From assembly GCF_016924755.1 (NCBI RefSeq), contig NZ_JAFFJX010000021.1, positions 1 to 64,000 of the forward strand: 64,000 bases of DNA. Direction: 5' to 3'. The translations under genes and the position numbers were made by a program. The notes beneath the pieces were generated by a model. The model saw only the letters and a program-made list of their open reading frames with translations. It was not told the origin of the DNA and ran no database searches. Below are positions 62,011-64,000 of the stretch, piece after piece (the first letter of the stretch is position 1; every line of letters begins with the position of its first letter). The DNA comes from Longitalea arenae (GTDB taxonomy: Bacteria; Bacteroidota; Bacteroidia; Chitinophagales; Chitinophagaceae).

Positions 62011-63396
62011 TCAACGTATCAACTGTTCTTTCTTTATGCCCAGCTTTTTGATACGCGAATTAAGGGTGGATACTTTAATGTTCAGGATCTCGGCAGCGCC
62101 GCCAGCGCCTGATACTTTTCCATTACACTTTTTCAGGGTAGCGATAATATAATCCCGCTCGTTCTCTTCAATGGTTTTTGCAGGTCTTTCTGTGTTGGTT
62201 GCTGCAATGACCTTATGTTGCAGCTGCGGAAGCGATTTTTGGTTGATCACCTGGCCCGCAGTGAGCAGCATGGCTCTTTCCATAACATTCTCGAGTTCGC
62301 GGATATTTCCCGGCCATTCGTACTGCAATAATTTATCCAGGGCTTCGAAGGAAATATCATCCACCTGCCTGCCCAGTTTGCGGTTAAACTGCTGCATAAA
62401 ATGAATGACCAGCTCCGGAATATCTTCCTTGCGTTCGCGTAACGGAGGCAGCGTGATGGGGAATACATTCAACCGGTAATACAGGTCCATGCGAAAGCGG
62501 CCCTCAGCGATCACCTTCTCGAGGTTCCTGTTGGTAGATGCAATTACCCGGACATCTATCTTTATGGTGTTTTGTCCACCGATCCGTTCTATTTCTTTTT
62601 CCTGCAATACGCGCAGCAGTTTCACCTGCATTTCAGGCGGCATTTCCCCGATCTCATCCAGCAGAATGGTACCGCCGTTCGCCTGTTCAAATTTTCCAAT
62701 ACGTTTATCGAGAGCGCCGGTGAATGCGCCGCGCTCATGCCCGAATAATTCCGACTCGATAAGTGTCGCAGGCAGGGCAGCACAATTTACTTTTATAAAC
62801 GGTTTTAATCGCCTTGGTGAAAGCGTATGAATGCATTCCGCGATCTTTTCCTTTCCGGTACCGCTTTCTCCCAGCAATAAAACCGAAGTATCAGAGCTGG
62901 CTACCATTAAAACCATTTCCAGTACGGTTTTAATTAATCTGCTGTTACCAATGATATTTTTGAATGCAGGCACCCTTGCATAATCGGTGGGTTCCTGCAC
63001 CATTTCAAGGGGTTTTGCAGCCAGGCGTTGTTCGTGCAGGTACCAGGCTATATCAAGCGTAACCAGGATATCTTTTTCGCGGAAAGGTTTTACCAGGAAT
63101 CCATAAGGTTGGGTGACCTTGGCTTCGTCGAGCGTTTTTTTATTTGAATTGGCAGAAAGGAATACGAAGGCAATGTTTCTCTCACGAAGTTTTACAGCCA
63201 GGTCAATGCCAGTAAGATCGCCCTGCAAAAAAATATCCAGCAGCACCATATCGGGCTTTTCCCTGTCAATGATCTCCAGGGCAACAGGAACCGAGCGGGC
63301 GAGAGAGCAGACCAGATACCCGGCTTTTTCCAGGATCATTTGCAGATTGTTGGCTTCAATAAACTGGTCTTCTACTATTAATATTTTTTTCTTCAT
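62011..63396 (-). CDS. Sigma-54-dependent response regulator (AAA+)
   Basis: The frame opens at 63498, but the Met at 63396 (MKKKILIVEDQ) fits the receiver domain. Layout: receiver about 1-120 with the phospho-Asp54 (PDMVLLDIFLQG), AAA+ sigma-54-interaction domain about 150-375 (Walker A LLGESGTGKE, GAFTGAL sigma-54 loop, Walker B GTILLDEIGEMP, arginine finger region) and a C-terminal Fis-type HTH (GAGGAAEILNIKVSTLNSRIKKLGI). It should switch on sigma-54 promoters after phosphorylation. The partner kinase gene starts upstream with its stop 45 bp from the ATG. The targets are not evident in this window. Confidence 0.93.
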   Translation of the reverse strand: MKKKILIVEDQFIEANNLQMILEKAGYLVCSLARSVPVALEIIDREKPDMVLLDIFLQGDLTGIDLAVKLRERNIAFVFLSANSNKKTLDEAKVTQPYGFLVKPFREKDILVTLDIAWYLHEQRLAAKPLEMVQEPTDYARVPAFKNIIGNSRLIKTVLEMVLMVASSDTSVLLLGESGTGKEKIAECIHTLSPRRLKPFIKVNCAALPATLIESELFGHERGAFTGALDKRIGKFEQANGGTILLDEIGEMPPEMQVKLLRVLQEKEIERIGGQNTIKIDVRVIASTNRNLEKVIAEGRFRMDLYYRLNVFPITLPPLRERKEDIPELVIHFMQQFNRKLGRQVDDISFEALDKLLQYEWPGNIRELENVMERAMLLTAGQVINQKSLPQLQHKVIAATNTERPAKTIEENERDYIIATLKKCNGKVSGAGGAAEILNIKVSTLNSRIKKLGIKKEQLIR

Positions 63397-63440
63397 GATG
63401 ACCGATACCATCAGCTGATGTTCAAAAATAAAGATTGTTT

Positions 63441-64000
63441 TTATGCATATAATTGCTCCCTTGCGCTGCTGCTGTTTTTTACCTGTTTGAATAAACAACC
63501 CTGGGGAAACTCTACGGAAATACTGGTTCCATGATGACTTTCTACGGTAAAACGCCCATGCAGATCGCCGGTAAGCCCCTGCATGAGTTTAAAACCTAAA
63601 GAATCCTTTTTCAGGCGGTCGGCTTCTGAAATGCCGATGCCATTATCAGTGATGGAAAGCAAAATGGTGTTCCGGCCGGTTTGCCCCAGCTGGATCCGGA
63701 TCTCATTCGCTGTTCGTCCCGGGAATGCATACTTTATCGAATTGGTGATCGCTTCATTGACGATAAGTCCGATCGGAATGGCGATCGCAATATCTACTTC
63801 TATCTTTTCTATTGCCGAGCGGAAATGGATGTATTTACCCAGATCAAAGGAATCATGCAGGTAATTGATCAGTTCCGGCAGGTAAACCGACAGATCAACC
63901 TGGGTCATATGCTCATCCTGATACAGTTTTTGATGGATCAATGACATGGCATAGATGCGGTGTTTGCTATTCTGAACAGCAAGCAGTGCTTCGTCGCGCA
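63441..64000 (-). CDS. HisKA_2-type histidine kinase, C-terminal part (runs off the window)
   Basis: The frame is open to the window end; 64000 is not the start. The visible 186 residues start RDEALLAVQNSKHRIYAMSLIHQKLYQDEHMTQVDLSVYLPELINYL, which is the end of a HisKA_2 domain, followed by the HATPase_c part: IGLIVNEAITNSIKYAFPG (N box), LSITDNGIGISEADRLKKDSLGFKLMQGLTGDLHGRF (G1/G2 boxes). The phospho-accepting His lies outside the window. It sits 45 bp upstream of the sigma-54 response regulator gene, so they form a two-component pair. Confidence 0.9.
   Translation of the reverse strand, partial: RDEALLAVQNSKHRIYAMSLIHQKLYQDEHMTQVDLSVYLPELINYLHDSFDLGKYIHFRSAIEKIEVDIAIAIPIGLIVNEAITNSIKYAFPGRTANEIRIQLGQTGRNTILLSITDNGIGISEADRLKKDSLGFKLMQGLTGDLHGRFTVESHHGTSISVEFPQGCLFKQVKNSSSAREQLYA

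Overview
The window comes from a member of the Bacteroidota, most likely Chitinophagaceae (a Chitinophaga- or Niastella-like soil or plant polymer degrader). This is inferred from SusC/SusD outer-membrane pairs, FecI/FecR-type sigma/anti-sigma control, two proteins ending in type IX secretion (T9SS) sorting domains, remnants of reg_prop-propeller (hybrid two-component, HTCS-like) sensors, lipoprotein-rich gene content and promoters of the Bacteroidota form (TTTG/TTG, about 20 nt, TAnnTTTG). No rRNA, CRISPR array, phage or complete insertion sequence was seen. One tRNA (Pro, anticodon GGG) is present.

Layout. 1-165: the 5' end of a group II intron on the minus strand, cut by the window edge and lying against a strong terminator hairpin. 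296-2318: small hypothetical genes, a cupin lipoprotein and a DUF3606 protein. 2590-11638: a large T9SS-exported Asp-box/discoidin protein, a TonB-dependent receptor, two Tat-exported Gfo/Idh/MocA oxidoreductases and an APH-fold kinase, all on the plus strand. 11813-14226 (minus): an unlisted 54-residue lipoprotein and a secreted, divergent PHP-like protein. 14496-25247 (plus): a DUF1593 protein, then a compact polysaccharide utilization locus (ECF sigma, FecR, SusC with STN domain, SusD, SusE-like, GH76), predicted to take up and cut alpha-1,6-mannan. 25328-36980: stand-alone genes including an epoxide-hydrolase-like protein, a RibD/DHFR-like reductase, a spore photoproduct lyase homologue, a second T9SS cargo, an AraC/VOC pair, and a PAS histidine kinase next to a MEDS-domain protein.

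37073-42908 is a probable metal or siderophore uptake locus: a palindrome overlapping a good promoter, a small His/Cys-rich membrane protein, a TonB-dependent siderophore-type receptor and two DUF3526 ABC permeases with no ATPase beside them. 43097-43191 holds an 11-bp tandem repeat. 44043-46944 holds two self-contained regulator modules: a Crp/Fnr-family regulator plus SDR oxidoreductase sharing a perfectly repeated 16-bp palindrome, and an ArsR/AHSA1 pair with its own 10-bp inverted-repeat operator.

47152-54680 looks like a decayed galactan or arabinogalactan utilization locus. Intact GH43, GH2 and alpha/beta hydrolase genes are interleaved with a frameshifted GH53 endo-galactanase, two broken reg_prop sensor fragments and an alpha/beta hydrolase fragment; no SusC/SusD pair remains. 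A tRNA-Pro gene and a broken second copy follow. 55257-64000 is entirely minus strand: a VOC protein, an alginate_export-type porin, an amidohydrolase, then an isochorismatase-family hydrolase and two alpha/beta hydrolases in a likely operon, and a sigma-54-activator response regulator behind a HisKA_2 histidine kinase that runs off the window.
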